A stretch of DNA of 64,000 nt from Alkaliphilus flagellatus (GCF_018919215.1 NZ_JAHLQK010000001.1:1-64000), one strand, 5' to 3'; shown: positions 54,972 through 63,759, numbered from the stretch's first letter. A program made the numbers and translations. The notes: generated from the letters alone by a model not told the origin.

Positions 54972-54989
54972 CTCTACCTATGTGTAGAG
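54972..54989 (+). promoter_or_regulatory. Leader hairpin downstream of the leader ORF
   Basis: CTCTAC pairs with GTAGAG. The neighbouring TCTACC (54973-54978) is repeated in the distal arm of the terminator at 55056, so the leader has possible alternative pairings. Confidence 0.55.
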
Positions 54990-55055
54990 TAAACGGGATT
55001 GGTCTGCCTATTTTTAAGAAAACCTTACTAATGATATAGATGCATGAAAATTGTT

Positions 55056-55085
55056 AAGAGGGAGGGAGAAATCTACCCTCTTTTT
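55056..55085 (+). terminator. Leader terminator 1
   Basis: AAGAGGG pairs with CCCTCTT around AGGGAGAAATCTA, and TTTTTG follows. It lies 100 bases after the leader ORF and 270 bases before hflX, so it must be bypassed for hflX expression from the leader promoter. Confidence 0.85.
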
Positions 55086-55237
55086 GTGTATCTAAAAATA
55101 GAATATGAATAAAAGAAGAATAAGTTAAACTTTTATAAAATAAAGATGTGACTATATTATATTTATTCTTGCTCGTTTTTCATAGGTATCAATAGGAAGT
55201 TTTCCATTTTTTGCAACATATCTTCCGTTTACTCAAT

Positions 55238-55263
55238 ACACAGGTAGAAGCCTGTGTTTTTTT
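55238..55263 (+). terminator. Leader terminator 2
   Basis: ACACAGG pairs with CCTGTGT around TAGAAG, followed by TTTTTT. Upstream, GGAAG (about 55196) may pair with CTTCC (about 55222) as a competing fold. Confidence 0.85.
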
Positions 55264-55289
55264 ATTGTGAATACAACAAGGTTCCCGGG

Positions 55290-55322
55290 ACCCATCAGCA
55301 ATCTTTGATTGCGTTGATGGGT
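55290..55322 (+). promoter_or_regulatory. Hairpin directly before hflX ribosome site
   Basis: ACCCATCA pairs with TGATGGGT, with a stacked inner GCAATC/GATTGC stem. The tail GGGGTTCTT is poor for termination. It may affect translation of hflX or belong to the attenuator. Confidence 0.6.
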
Positions 55323-55356
55323 GGGGTTCTTATTATATTTGAATGGAGGAAGATAT

Positions 55357-56613
55357 ATGGAGCAAAAACAAAAGGCAATAATAGCAGGTATTAATGTTAA
55401 TAATCAGAAAAACTTTATAGATTCAATGAAAGAATTGTCTAATCTAGCAGATGCATGTGGCATCGATATAGTTGGCGAAGTTACTCAGAACTTGAATCGA
55501 GTTAATAAATTACATTATTTAGGTAAGGGGAAGATTCAAGAGGTATTAACATTACTGGAAGATAAAAATATAGACCTGGTAATTTTTAATGATGAATTAA
55601 CACCTTCACAAATTCGTAATCTAGAGGAAGTTTTAGAATGCAGAGTAATAGACCGAACTGTTTTAATTTTAGATATTTTTGCTAAGAGGGCTAGAACGAA
55701 AGAGGCACAGCTTCAGGTAGAAATAGCAAAATTACAATATAGGCTGCCCCGGTTAATTGGTATTAGGGAATCCTTGGGTCGCCAAGGAGGAGGTAGTGGT
55801 CTTAAAAATAGAGGTGCTGGGGAAACAAAACTAGAGCTTGATCGCAGAAAGCTTGAAGATAGAATAAGCGGATTGCATAAAGAACTTGAAACACTAGTGG
55901 ATCAACGTCAAAATCAGCGAAAAAAACGTAAAAAAGTAGAAATACCTGTTATTGCCTTAGTAGGATATACAAATGCAGGTAAGTCAACCATTATGAATGT
56001 TATGATAGATTTATATAATTCTTCAAAGGATAAACAAGTATTTGAAAAAGATATGTTGTTTGCCACATTAGAAACATCTGTTAGAAATATTAAATTACAT
56101 GATAACAAATCATTCTTGCTAACTGATACGGTAGGATTTATAAATAAATTACCTCACCAACTTGTAAAAGCATTTCGCTCAACTTTAGAAGAGGTTGCAG
56201 AAGCTGATATATTAATTCATGTAGTTGATTATTCTAACTCTAATTATAAACAACAAATTGAAGTAACAAATGAGACGTTAAAAGAGTTAGGTGTGGAAAA
56301 TATTCCAGTTATATACGTCTATAACAAAATAGATTTAGTAGATGATGAAATATTAAGAGAAAAGGATTGTGTATATATTTCTGCTAAAAATAAAATAGGA
56401 ATAAATGAGTTAGTAAATGCAATTTGTGAAAAAGCTTTCACAGAGTATATACACTGTGAGATGTTAATTCCTTATAACAAAGGGAATACACTATCATATC
56501 TTAGAGATAATGCCAGTATCATTTCAACCCAATATAAGGATAATGGAATATTAATATCTCTGGAATGCAAGGAAGCTGATTATGAAAGATATAAAGAATA
56601 TTTAACTAGGTAA
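55357..56613 (+). CDS. hflX: HflX-type GTPase (ribosome-splitting factor)
   Basis: A 418-residue HflX. The N-terminal domain (1-180) has LTPSQIRNLEEVLECRVIDRT and the Gly-rich GRQGGGSGLKNRGAGETKLE segment. The G domain starts with GYTNAGKST (about 203-211), then DTVGFI and NKID. It splits stalled ribosomes. A duplicate with antibiotic-induced leader control (HflXr) gives macrolide and lincosamide resistance in Listeria, and the setting here suggests the same role. ATG 55357 follows GGAGGA. I cannot tell whether another housekeeping hflX exists outside the window. Confidence 0.93.
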   Translation: MEQKQKAIIAGINVNNQKNFIDSMKELSNLADACGIDIVGEVTQNLNRVNKLHYLGKGKIQEVLTLLEDKNIDLVIFNDELTPSQIRNLEEVLECRVIDRTVLILDIFAKRARTKEAQLQVEIAKLQYRLPRLIGIRESLGRQGGGSGLKNRGAGETKLELDRRKLEDRISGLHKELETLVDQRQNQRKKRKKVEIPVIALVGYTNAGKSTIMNVMIDLYNSSKDKQVFEKDMLFATLETSVRNIKLHDNKSFLLTDTVGFINKLPHQLVKAFRSTLEEVAEADILIHVVDYSNSNYKQQIEVTNETLKELGVENIPVIYVYNKIDLVDDEILREKDCVYISAKNKIGINELVNAICEKAFTEYIHCEMLIPYNKGNTLSYLRDNASIISTQYKDNGILISLECKEADYERYKEYLTR

Positions 56614-56665
56614 AAAACAAATGAAGTGTAAAAGATAAATAAAAATATGATAGGATGTGGTTTGA

Positions 56666-57559
56666 ATGAGTAGAACAAAAAAAGAAGTAATTGAAATAGC
56701 AGAACAACATGGTATACAGCTAAAAGAAGATACTTTAGTATTCAATGAATCTGGTCTTGATTTTCAGGTTGTGTTTGCTGCTGATTGTGAAGGAAACCAT
56801 TGGGTATTGCGTTTTCCTAGGCGTGAAGATGTTATGCCAAGAACGAAAGTCGAGAAAACTGCATTGGATATTGTGAATCAATATGTTACTTTTGAAGCTC
56901 CAAATTGGTCAGTTTATACAGATAAGCTTATTGCTTACAAGATGTTAAATGGTGTACCAGCAGGAACAATAGATCCTGAAGCAAAAGCTTATGTTTGGGA
57001 AATCGATGAAAAAAATGTACCAGAGTGTTTTTACCAGACACTCGGGAAAGTACTGGCAGAGCTTCATAGCATTCCACATGAAAAGGCAATTGAAGCAGGA
57101 TTAGTTGTCCATACGCCGGAGGAGGCAAGAAGGTCAATGAAAGAGCGTATGGACGCGGTGAAGGCAAAGTTTGGAGTTGGGGAGTCTCTATGGAACCGCT
57201 GGCAGACATGGTTAAATGATGATGAAATGTGGCCGAAGAAAACAGGATTGATTCATGGGGATATGCATCCAGGGCATACTTTGATTGATAAGGATGGAAA
57301 TGTAACTGGTTTAATAGATTGGACGGAAGCAAAGGTGACGGATGTATCGAATGATTTTACAGTTTATTACAAGATATTTGGTGAAGAAGGACTATGTTCT
57401 CTTATTAATGCATATAAGGAAGCTGATGGATATTGTTGGCCGAAGATGAAGGAACATATTATTGAGTTAACTGCTGCTTATCCAGTTGCAATCGCTGAAT
57501 TTGCTATTATATCAGGGCTTTCTGAATATGAGCAGATGGCTAAAGAAGTGTTGAAATAA
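56666..57559 (+). CDS. Macrolide 2'-phosphotransferase-like kinase
   Basis: A 297-residue aminoglycoside/macrolide phosphotransferase-fold kinase. The catalytic loop [13 protein letters not shown] (near 195) and the metal motif GLIDWTEA (near 217) follow an N-terminal ATP lobe (WVLRFPRR). The close fit to Mph (macrolide 2'-phosphotransferase) rather than APH comes from [20 protein letters not shown] and the [12 protein letters not shown] segment. G+C is visibly higher than its neighbours, consistent with transfer. GGATGTG precedes the start. It lies 52 bases after hflX. Confidence 0.88.
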   Translation: MSRTKKEVIEIAEQHGIQLKEDTLVFNESGLDFQVVFAADCEGNHWVLRFPRREDVMPRTKVEKTALDIVNQYVTFEAPNWSVYTDKLIAYKMLNGVPAGTIDPEAKAYVWEIDEKNVPECFYQTLGKVLAELHSIPHEKAIEAGLVVHTPEEARRSMKERMDAVKAKFGVGESLWNRWQTWLNDDEMWPKKTGLIHGDMHPGHTLIDKDGNVTGLIDWTEAKVTDVSNDFTVYYKIFGEEGLCSLINAYKEADGYCWPKMKEHIIELTAAYPVAIAEFAIISGLSEYEQMAKEVLK

Positions 57560-57582
57560 GAGTAAATTAAGGAGAAATAATT

Positions 57583-57672
57583 ATGACTGTTGAAAGAATT
57601 ATAGATAAAGTAGTTAAAGAACTAAAATTTCAATTGATTATCCAGTATGGTTTAATAGATGGTACTTACTAG
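57583..57672 (+). CDS. Short ORF between the mph-like and methyltransferase genes
   Basis: A 29-residue frame starts at ATG 57583 after a strong AAGGAG at seven-base spacing and stops at 57672. The product begins MTVERIIDKVVKELK. It may be the stump of a lost gene, a second leader or a real small protein; nothing is recognised. Confidence 0.4.
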   Translation: MTVERIIDKVVKELKFQLIIQYGLIDGTY

Positions 57673-57726
57673 GGAAAATAAGGGTCCTTAGTAGCAGGAG
57701 AAATGCTAGAGAAAGAAGGGCAGAAC

Positions 57727-58458
57727 ATGAAAGAAAATAAATATGATGACATTCAATTTTTCAATCAATATAAGCAAATGGCACGTTCTGTTGGAGGTTT
57801 GCAGGCGGCAGGTGAGTGGCATGAACTTCAAAAAATGTTGCCAAATTTTCAAAACAAACGAATTTTAGACTTAGGATGTGGCTTTGGCTGGCATTGCCGC
57901 TATGCAGTTGAGCAGGGAGCTAAGTCGGTTATTGGAATCGATCTTTCAGAAAAAATGTTGAAAGAGGCGCGTAAAAAAACGACTTCCCCACTGATTGAAT
58001 ACGTGCATATGCCCATTGAGGATATTGATTATCCGAAAGATAGTTTTGATGTAATAATTAGTTCACTTGTATTTCACTATATTGAATCTTTTGAAGACAT
58101 CTGTAAGAGAGTAAGCAGTTGCATTGTCAGCGGTGGGGATTTTATTTTTTCAGTCGAACATCCTATTTTCACTGCACAGGGAAATCAACAGTGGTATTAT
58201 GATGCAAACGGAAAACCTTTGCACTGGCCAGTTGATTATTACTTTGAAGAGGGAGTTCGTAAAGCAGTATTTTTGAGTGAGGAAGTTATGAAATATCATA
58301 AAACACTAACAACCTATATAAATACACTTATTCAATATGACTTTGAGATTGTTAAGCTACTAGAACCTAAGCCAGCTGATTACCTAATGAATGAACCTGG
58401 AATGAAAGATGAACTGCGCCGTCCGATGATGCTGCTAATAGCAGCACGTAAAAAATGA
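57727..58458 (+). CDS. Class I SAM-dependent methyltransferase
   Basis: A 243-residue methyltransferase. The SAM motif ILDLGCGFGWHCRYA is near 47-61, acidic loop GIDLSEKML follows, and the YVHMPIEDIDYPKDSFDVIISSLVFHYIE stretch is a type-11 methyltransferase signature. ATG 57727, six bases after AAGGG, is preferred to ATG 57703, where GGAG is only two bases away. G+C is raised, as in the mph-like gene. Substrate unknown; position suggests drug or small-molecule modification. Confidence 0.85.
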   Translation: MKENKYDDIQFFNQYKQMARSVGGLQAAGEWHELQKMLPNFQNKRILDLGCGFGWHCRYAVEQGAKSVIGIDLSEKMLKEARKKTTSPLIEYVHMPIEDIDYPKDSFDVIISSLVFHYIESFEDICKRVSSCIVSGGDFIFSVEHPIFTAQGNQQWYYDANGKPLHWPVDYYFEEGVRKAVFLSEEVMKYHKTLTTYINTLIQYDFEIVKLLEPKPADYLMNEPGMKDELRRPMMLLIAARKK

Positions 58459-58474
58459 CAAGTTTGAAAAGATT

Positions 58475-58506
58475 AAAAAAATCCTACTGATTAGTAGGAT
58501 TTTTTT
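58475..58506 (+). terminator. Terminator of the hflX-mph-methyltransferase unit
   Basis: ATCCTACT pairs with AGTAGGAT around GATT, flanked by seven A and seven T. Confidence 0.9.
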
Positions 58507-58517
58507 ATATTAATACC

Positions 58518-58572
58518 TTGACAGAACAATAAATTAAATATAATCTATACATAGATATCCGATGTATAGATT
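58518..58572 (+). promoter_or_regulatory. PadR-type promoter and operator
   Basis: TTGACA (58518-58523) and TATAAT (58539-58544) have a 15-base spacer. AATCTATACAT (58542-58552) and ATGTATAGATT (58562-58572) form a perfect 11-bp inverted repeat that overlaps the -10 and start site. ATGT/ACAT arms fit PadR operators, implying autorepression. Confidence 0.75.
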
Positions 58573-58586
58573 AAGGAGGTATACTA

Positions 58587-58925
58587 GTGAAGATTGATAA
58601 GGATCTTATGAAAGGTAGTACAACAATGCTAATACTTAATTTACTTAGTACTAGCGATATGTATGGTTATCAGATGGTAAAGGAATTAGAGAAGCGCTCT
58701 GACAATACCTTTACATTAAAAGAGGGAACTATGTATCCAATTTTACATTCCTTAGAGAGTGAAGGTATGGTCGAATCCTATTGGGATGATGGTACTTCTG
58801 CCCGCAAACGAAAATATTATCATATTACAAATAAAGGGCAAAAACTGCTAAATGAGAAGAAAAAGGAGTGGGAGGTTTACAGTAGTACTGTAAATAAGGT
58901 GATAGGTGGTGCTTGCTTTGAGTAA
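58587..58925 (+). CDS. PadR-family transcriptional repressor
   Basis: A 112-residue PadR protein: KGSTTMLILNLLSTSDMYGYQMVKELEKRS, then TLKEGTMYPILHSLESEGMVESYW (recognition helix and wing) and a C-terminal dimer helix. GTG 58587 follows AAGGAGG. It overlaps the SEDS gene, which it probably controls from the operator at 58542. Confidence 0.92.
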   Translation: MKIDKDLMKGSTTMLILNLLSTSDMYGYQMVKELEKRSDNTFTLKEGTMYPILHSLESEGMVESYWDDGTSARKRKYYHITNKGQKLLNEKKKEWEVYSSTVNKVIGGACFE

Positions 58926-60285
58926 ATATATTTCTGACTTTTTAAATAAGGTATGTGGAGAAATAAAATATAAAGGGGTACATGGAAATATTTCTACAGA
59001 ACTGCAAGGACACATCTATGAAATAATGGAAAATTACATTGAAAGTGGAATGGATGAAGATATGGCAATACAAAAAGCAGTGGATCAAATGGGGGACCCT
59101 ATTGGAATAGGTAAGGAGTTAAATAAAACTCATAGGCCTAAAACAGAATGGTCAATAATATTATTAATTGGCGCTATGGTTCTAATTGGTGGTATTACCT
59201 TATTTTCAGTTGCAAGTGACACAGCTTCATCAATTAATTTTGATCAATTTTTTAAATCTTACTTAGTTTATACATTAATAGGAATTGGAGCATTTATATC
59301 TTGTTACTTTTTCGATTATACTAAGCTTGAAAAGTATTCAATTTATATCTTTATATCAATTATTGCCTTTTTATTTGCAAGTGCAATATTTGGACGTGAA
59401 TTAAGCGGGACACAATTTATAGGAATTGTAAAAATTAGATTTGCATATTCTACTATAGCACTGCCATTTTTTCTTACATCATTTTCAGGACTTGCAAATA
59501 AGTGGTCTACTGGAAGTATAAAAGATATGTTAAAACTATTAACATTAGCGACCTTAGCTGTCATATGTACGCTTTATATATCCTTCACAACTGCTATATT
59601 TCTTAGTGCAGGATTTTTAATTATTATTACAAAAGCAATTTTAAATAAAGGATTTAAAGGAAACAGAAAAAGATTTCTATTTTCAATTTATGGTGGAATA
59701 ATTACATTAATAAGTATGTTATTATGGGTAAATAATGCAGTAGGATCAAATTATAAGGCTACCCGATTATTTATATTTTTAAATCCTGATTTAGATCCTT
59801 ATGAAATAGGCTTTATTAGTATCCTTTTAAAATATATGATGCTTCCAAATGCTAAACTATTTGGAAAAAGTGACAATTTATATTTTAATCACCAAGGAGT
59901 TGATAGAATAGCATTACCTGAAGCAAATACAGATTTAGTTTTTGCCTATATTGTTTCCGCATTTGGTTGGATAGTAGGAATTATAACTATAATAGTTATA
60001 GTATTAGCTGTTACTCGTATGTTTTTAGCAGTACGAAAAATTAATCATCAGTACGGTAGGTATTTAGCAAATGCAATAGTATCAGTATTTTCACTACAAG
60101 CACTGGCAAGTGTTTTAATTAATACAGGTAGGTTACCTATTTCAAGTTTTTCTCTCCCATTCATTTCTTATGGTGGAATTAATTTTGTTATAAATATGGC
60201 TTTAATGGGGTTATTACTGAGTGTGTATCGTAGGAAGGACCTAGTTACAATAGAGAAAGGATATTGTCAGAGGTTAGGCAGTTAA
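58918..60285 (+). CDS. SEDS (FtsW/RodA-like) protein with permease-prefix domain
   Basis: A 455-residue protein. The first 75 residues are a soluble prefix (ISTELQGHIYEIMENYIESGMDEDMAIQKAVDQMGDPIGIGKELN), as in PadR-linked membrane proteins. About ten membrane helices follow with SEDS features: PEANTDLVFAYIVSAFGWIVG (near 343) and GRLPISSFSLPFISYGG (near 408). SEDS proteins polymerise glycan strands of peptidoglycan; whether this one is active is unknown. TTG 58918, eight bases after AGGTGG, gives MSKYISDF and is my preferred start. Confidence 0.88.
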   Translation: MSKYISDFLNKVCGEIKYKGVHGNISTELQGHIYEIMENYIESGMDEDMAIQKAVDQMGDPIGIGKELNKTHRPKTEWSIILLIGAMVLIGGITLFSVASDTASSINFDQFFKSYLVYTLIGIGAFISCYFFDYTKLEKYSIYIFISIIAFLFASAIFGRELSGTQFIGIVKIRFAYSTIALPFFLTSFSGLANKWSTGSIKDMLKLLTLATLAVICTLYISFTTAIFLSAGFLIIITKAILNKGFKGNRKRFLFSIYGGIITLISMLLWVNNAVGSNYKATRLFIFLNPDLDPYEIGFISILLKYMMLPNAKLFGKSDNLYFNHQGVDRIALPEANTDLVFAYIVSAFGWIVGIITIIVIVLAVTRMFLAVRKINHQYGRYLANAIVSVFSLQALASVLINTGRLPISSFSLPFISYGGINFVINMALMGLLLSVYRRKDLVTIEKGYCQRLGS

Positions 60286-60324
60286 ATATACTACTATTTA
60301 CAAGATTAGTGAAATAGAATTAAT

Positions 60325-60363
60325 AAATAATGTCTAAGATTAAATTAATCTTAGACATTATTT
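60325..60363. terminator. Long terminator hairpin between SEDS and MATE genes
   Basis: AAATAATGTCTAAGATT pairs perfectly (17 bp) with its complement around a five-base loop. It may end both convergent transcripts. Confidence 0.8.
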
Positions 60364-60494
60364 AAGTTACTTGCAAAATATGACATAGCCTCTAAAATGA
60401 AATTAAATGGATTTAAGATATAGATTCAAATTTTTTAAACTTATTCTGTTACTAATTTACTAAAGTCATAATAATTATCAGTTTCCCTTTTAGT

Positions 60495-61895
60495 TTATGC
60501 ATTTTCATATGATTCACTAGTAAGGCCCTTTTCACGCCACTTACCTTTTTTATAGAAAAATGTAGTTATAATTGCTCCCATTGTCCAAGAAACCAGTAAA
60601 GAGACAAAGGTGGATTCAGGTCTTCCTGTGGGATAGGCCTCACTTCTTGTTAAATAGGCAATACTGTAGGCTACAGGTACACGAATAACAATAGTATTAA
60701 TAAGTGAAATCCACATAGGTGTCATTGTATCGCCTGCACCTCGCATAACTCCGAATAAACTCTGGGTTACAGCCATAGCAATATAACCTACTGCGAGGAT
60801 TCTCATCATATGCATACTTAAATTAACTAGCTCTGAGGTATCGGTAAAAACCCTTACAAGATATTCACCAAAAATTAAAATCAAGATCGTTATTACCGTA
60901 GAAACTCCAACAGCAATCATAAGACCATGCCTAGTTCCCTTTTCTACTCTATCCATTTTTTTAGCTCCGATGTTTTGTCCAGTATATGTAGTCATTGCAG
61001 TTCCAAAAGAAAAATTTGGCATCATAGCAAATCCATCTACACGCATAACAATTACATTACAGGCTATAACCATTTCTCCAAAACTATTAGTTAGTGATTG
61101 CACAACAATCATTGCAAGAGAGAATATTGCCTGTGTAATACCTGATGGTAATCCAAGTTTTATTAATCTATAAGAATATTCCTTATTTAATTTTAGCATT
61201 TTACGATTTAAATCAAAGTTACTCTTCATTCTTATTAATTTAAAAATACAAAGTATTGCTGATATACCCTGTGCTATTACAGTTGCCAGCGCAACACCTG
61301 GAACTCCCATGTTAAATCCTGCAACGAACCAAATATCAAGTATTACATTTAAGACTGTAGAAATAAGCAAAAATACGAGGGCTGATATGGAATCCCCAAG
61401 ACCACGTAGGACACCAGCCAAAATATTATAATAAGCAAAACCTGAAATACCTATGAAATAAATAATAAGATAGTCGGTGCACCAATCAATAATACTATCT
61501 GGTGTATTAAGGAAAGAAAGCATAGGACGGGTGACAATAGGACCAATAACCATAATTATTATTGATGCAATAGCCGTAAGGGTTATACATGTACCAATGG
61601 TATGGGAAAGCCTTTCTCGATCCTTAGCCCCAAAATACTGTGATACCATAATACCAGCACCTACTGATATTCCTACAAAGAGCACAAGTAAAAGATTTAA
61701 TATGGGGGATGCACTACCAACAGCAGCAAGTGCGTTGTCACCCACATATTTACCAACAATAATAGAATCAGCAGTGTTATAGAATTGTTGAGCAATATTA
61801 CCAATTAACATGGGTATTGCAAACTCTGTTATCCGTTTCCAAGGCGTGCCCTCGGTTAAATCTTTGGGAGAAAATAATTTGTTAAATTTCGCCAT
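60495..61895 (-). CDS. MATE-family multidrug exporter
   Basis: A 466-residue protein with twelve predicted helices. The N-terminal PWKRITEFAIPMLIGNIAQQFYNTADSIIVGKYVGDNALAAVG is the MATE signature (NorM/DinF side), and the second half repeats it near 255 (GLPSGITQAIFSLAMIVVQSLTNSFG). It uses an ion gradient to expel cationic drugs. GGAGGTAGGG precedes ATG on the minus strand. It lies between the two SEDS homologous segments. Confidence 0.92.
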   Translation of the reverse strand: MAKFNKLFSPKDLTEGTPWKRITEFAIPMLIGNIAQQFYNTADSIIVGKYVGDNALAAVGSASPILNLLLVLFVGISVGAGIMVSQYFGAKDRERLSHTIGTCITLTAIASIIIMVIGPIVTRPMLSFLNTPDSIIDWCTDYLIIYFIGISGFAYYNILAGVLRGLGDSISALVFLLISTVLNVILDIWFVAGFNMGVPGVALATVIAQGISAILCIFKLIRMKSNFDLNRKMLKLNKEYSYRLIKLGLPSGITQAIFSLAMIVVQSLTNSFGEMVIACNVIVMRVDGFAMMPNFSFGTAMTTYTGQNIGAKKMDRVEKGTRHGLMIAVGVSTVITILILIFGEYLVRVFTDTSELVNLSMHMMRILAVGYIAMAVTQSLFGVMRGAGDTMTPMWISLINTIVIRVPVAYSIAYLTRSEAYPTGRPESTFVSLLVSWTMGAIITTFFYKKGKWREKGLTSESYENA

Positions 61896-62092
61896 ATCCC
61901 TACCTCCTAACTGAACTTAACAATCTGTAAAAATATATGATAAACTACCCCTAACATAAATAATGTTTAGGCTATACTAATTATCATATCTTGTAAATTT
62001 GAATACATCAAGATTAAGTTAACTCGTTGTGCTAGTTAATTTTATAGTTAAAAGTTACAAGTGAAAAACTCAGTATGTTATGTTAACCTAAT

Positions 62093-62262
62093 ATTTCTTA
62101 TAGTGGAACTAATTTTGTTAGAAATATGGCTTTAATGGGGCTATTGCTGAGTGTGTATCGTAGGAAAGACTTGGTTATGATTAGATAAGGATATTCAGAA
62201 GGTACAAATATCTAAATAGACTATTTTTAACAATATTATTAGAATAGAATTAATAAATATGG
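62093..62262 (+). pseudogene. C-terminal remnant of the SEDS gene
   Basis: The sequence encodes SYGGTNFVRNMALMGLLLS and VYRRKDLVMIR before a stop, almost identical to the end of the intact SEDS protein. Nucleotide similarity continues past the stop into the spacer (AATAGAATTAATAAAT shared with 60313). The rest of the 480-base gap upstream of the coiled-coil gene shows no further gene; a partial repeat of the 54.8-kb junction (TTAGATGATATAATAATTT) lies at 62342. Confidence 0.85.
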
Positions 62263-62375
62263 TATCATTAATATAAGCTAATCGGAAAAGCAGGATGCGC
62301 ATATCACTTTTAGTAGATTTTACTTAAGCGTAAATATCAATTTAGATGATATAATAATTTCGAGGTGGAGATACC

Positions 62376-62720
62376 ATGGATAAAGAGATATTAGAGTTAC
62401 TAAGAGCTATGCAATCGGACATGCAAGGGGTAAAAACAGAACTACAAGAAATGAAATCAGAGATTCAAGAAATGAAGCTGGATATACAAGAAATGAAAGT
62501 AACTCAACAGAATCATACTAAAATGCTAGGAAGCATAACTGACGAAGTAGTAAGATTAAGGGAAGATGTTACAGTTTTAAAAGAAGATGCTTTAGTTTTA
62601 AAAAGAGATACTGCGATTATAAAAGGAGATACAAAAGAATTAAAAACTGATTTAAGTCTTGTTAAGGTTGCAACAATAAAACACTCTTACGAAATAGAGG
62701 ATCTAAAGGCTATTCGATAA
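62376..62720 (+). CDS. Coiled-coil hypothetical protein
   Basis: A 114-residue almost wholly helical protein with strong heptads (LQEMKSEIQEMKLDIQEMK region, then VVRLREDVTVLKEDALVLK). No signal or membrane segment. CGAGGTGG precedes the ATG. It should form a parallel coiled-coil; similar short heptad proteins occur in many Clostridia without known role. Confidence 0.75.
   Translation: MDKEILELLRAMQSDMQGVKTELQEMKSEIQEMKLDIQEMKVTQQNHTKMLGSITDEVVRLREDVTVLKEDALVLKRDTAIIKGDTKELKTDLSLVKVATIKHSYEIEDLKAIR
62442..62504 (+). repeat. Three 21-bp tandem repeats in the coiled-coil gene
   Basis: Three units of 21 bp, each containing ACAAGAAATGAA or TCAAGAAATGAA and encoding a heptad (x-QEMK-x-x). Units start at 62442, 62463 and 62484. 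Likely recent slippage that sets coiled-coil length. Confidence 0.75.
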
Positions 62721-62804
62721 AAGAAAATATGTATATAGTGAAGGAAGATATGAAGCATATAGCAAATATACCGGAAATGATATTATTGTTTTAACTAAAA
62801 TAAT

Positions 62805-62850
62805 AAAGAAAAAATAGCTTATACTTACATATAAGCTATTTTTTCTTTAT
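62805..62850. terminator. Bidirectional terminator
   Basis: AAAGAAAAAATAGCTTATA pairs perfectly over 19 bp with TATAAGCTATTTTTTCTTT. It serves the coiled-coil gene and the convergent esterase gene. Confidence 0.92.
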
Positions 62851-62889
62851 AGTTTAGGCAGTTTCATAAATTTTAAATATCCAAGGGCT

Positions 62890-63759
62890 CTAATCCAATA
62901 GTTTATCTAGAAAATTTATACTTTTTTCTAATAATTCATTTGTACTAGAGCTTTTTTCTATTCTATCAAAGTCATGTATATCAGAAGATACAAGAAATAA
63001 CTCTGAATTAGGAATTAACCTATTCAAGGATTTAGATTCATCAACTGGTACATCAGAGTCGTAGAAGCCATGGGTCAGAAATAAAGGCGGGTATTTATTT
63101 GGATCATCAAGTCCCCTTAGGGAGTATTTTAATAATAAATATTTTATCGGTTCATCATAGATTAGTGATAACCAATTACCACTTTGTCGAGCATACACAT
63201 AAAGAGAATAACGGGTATCTGCAGACTTATCCTTTTCAGATAACATATTACTTACTGAATTATGGTCTAATTTAGGAAGTTTGTTGTAATAGGGATTAGG
63301 TTCAGTTGCCCAGAAATTTTCTAAAAGACCATATCCATAATAGGATAAGATCCCAAAGGGATTTTCCACGTATTTCTCCTTTCCAGCTAATAAGCAAAGA
63401 TAGGCACCAGCGGATCTACCCCATAGACAATAGGGGATATCAGAATTAAAAATATCATGCCTATTGTCAAGATACCAGTTAATGCTGGATATAACGTCTG
63501 ATAGTATATCGGGTATTTTAAACTCAGGTGCTAATCTATAATCGAAAGAAATAATTGCATAGTTATTCTCACAAAGTTTCTTAATATGAGTTTGTGGTAA
63601 ATCATTTCTATTTCCAAATAATAAACCTCCACCATGGAAATATAAAATTACAGCCTTAGGCTTTTTTTGTTTTTGCCTATAAAGGGAGGCATATAAATTT
63701 TCCCTATATAGATAATTGTTTATTTCAATATCAATTTCATTAAAAATACAATTTATCAT
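62890..63759 (-). CDS. Alpha/beta-hydrolase (HSL-type esterase)
   Basis: A 289-residue serine hydrolase. The oxyanion motif YFHGGGLLFG (near 41-50), nucleophile elbow WGRSAGAY (GxSxG, near 144), catalytic Asp in THGFYDSDVPV (near 236) and His in SSDIHDFDR (near 266) fit the hormone-sensitive-lipase family. It is cytoplasmic, with no signal peptide. GGGTGG precedes the ATG on the minus strand. Confidence 0.9.
   Translation of the reverse strand: MINCIFNEIDIEINNYLYRENLYASLYRQKQKKPKAVILYFHGGGLLFGNRNDLPQTHIKKLCENNYAIISFDYRLAPEFKIPDILSDVISSINWYLDNRHDIFNSDIPYCLWGRSAGAYLCLLAGKEKYVENPFGILSYYGYGLLENFWATEPNPYYNKLPKLDHNSVSNMLSEKDKSADTRYSLYVYARQSGNWLSLIYDEPIKYLLLKYSLRGLDDPNKYPPLFLTHGFYDSDVPVDESKSLNRLIPNSELFLVSSDIHDFDRIEKSSSTNELLEKSINFLDKLLD

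Noticed and set aside
55105-55128. A second leader ORF (MNKRRIS) with basic residues between the two hflX leader terminators
   Set aside because: No recognisable ribosome-binding site upstream, and such short AT-rich frames are common by chance.
55281-55330. T-box leader before hflX
   Set aside because: No T-box core sequence, specifier loop or matching tRNA context; the leader ORF explains the terminators better.
62700-62820. A protein-like reading frame (ending YTGNDIIVLTKIIKKK) after the coiled-coil gene
   Set aside because: It has no start codon or ribosome site and no recognised family; it could be a gene tail remnant but cannot be supported.
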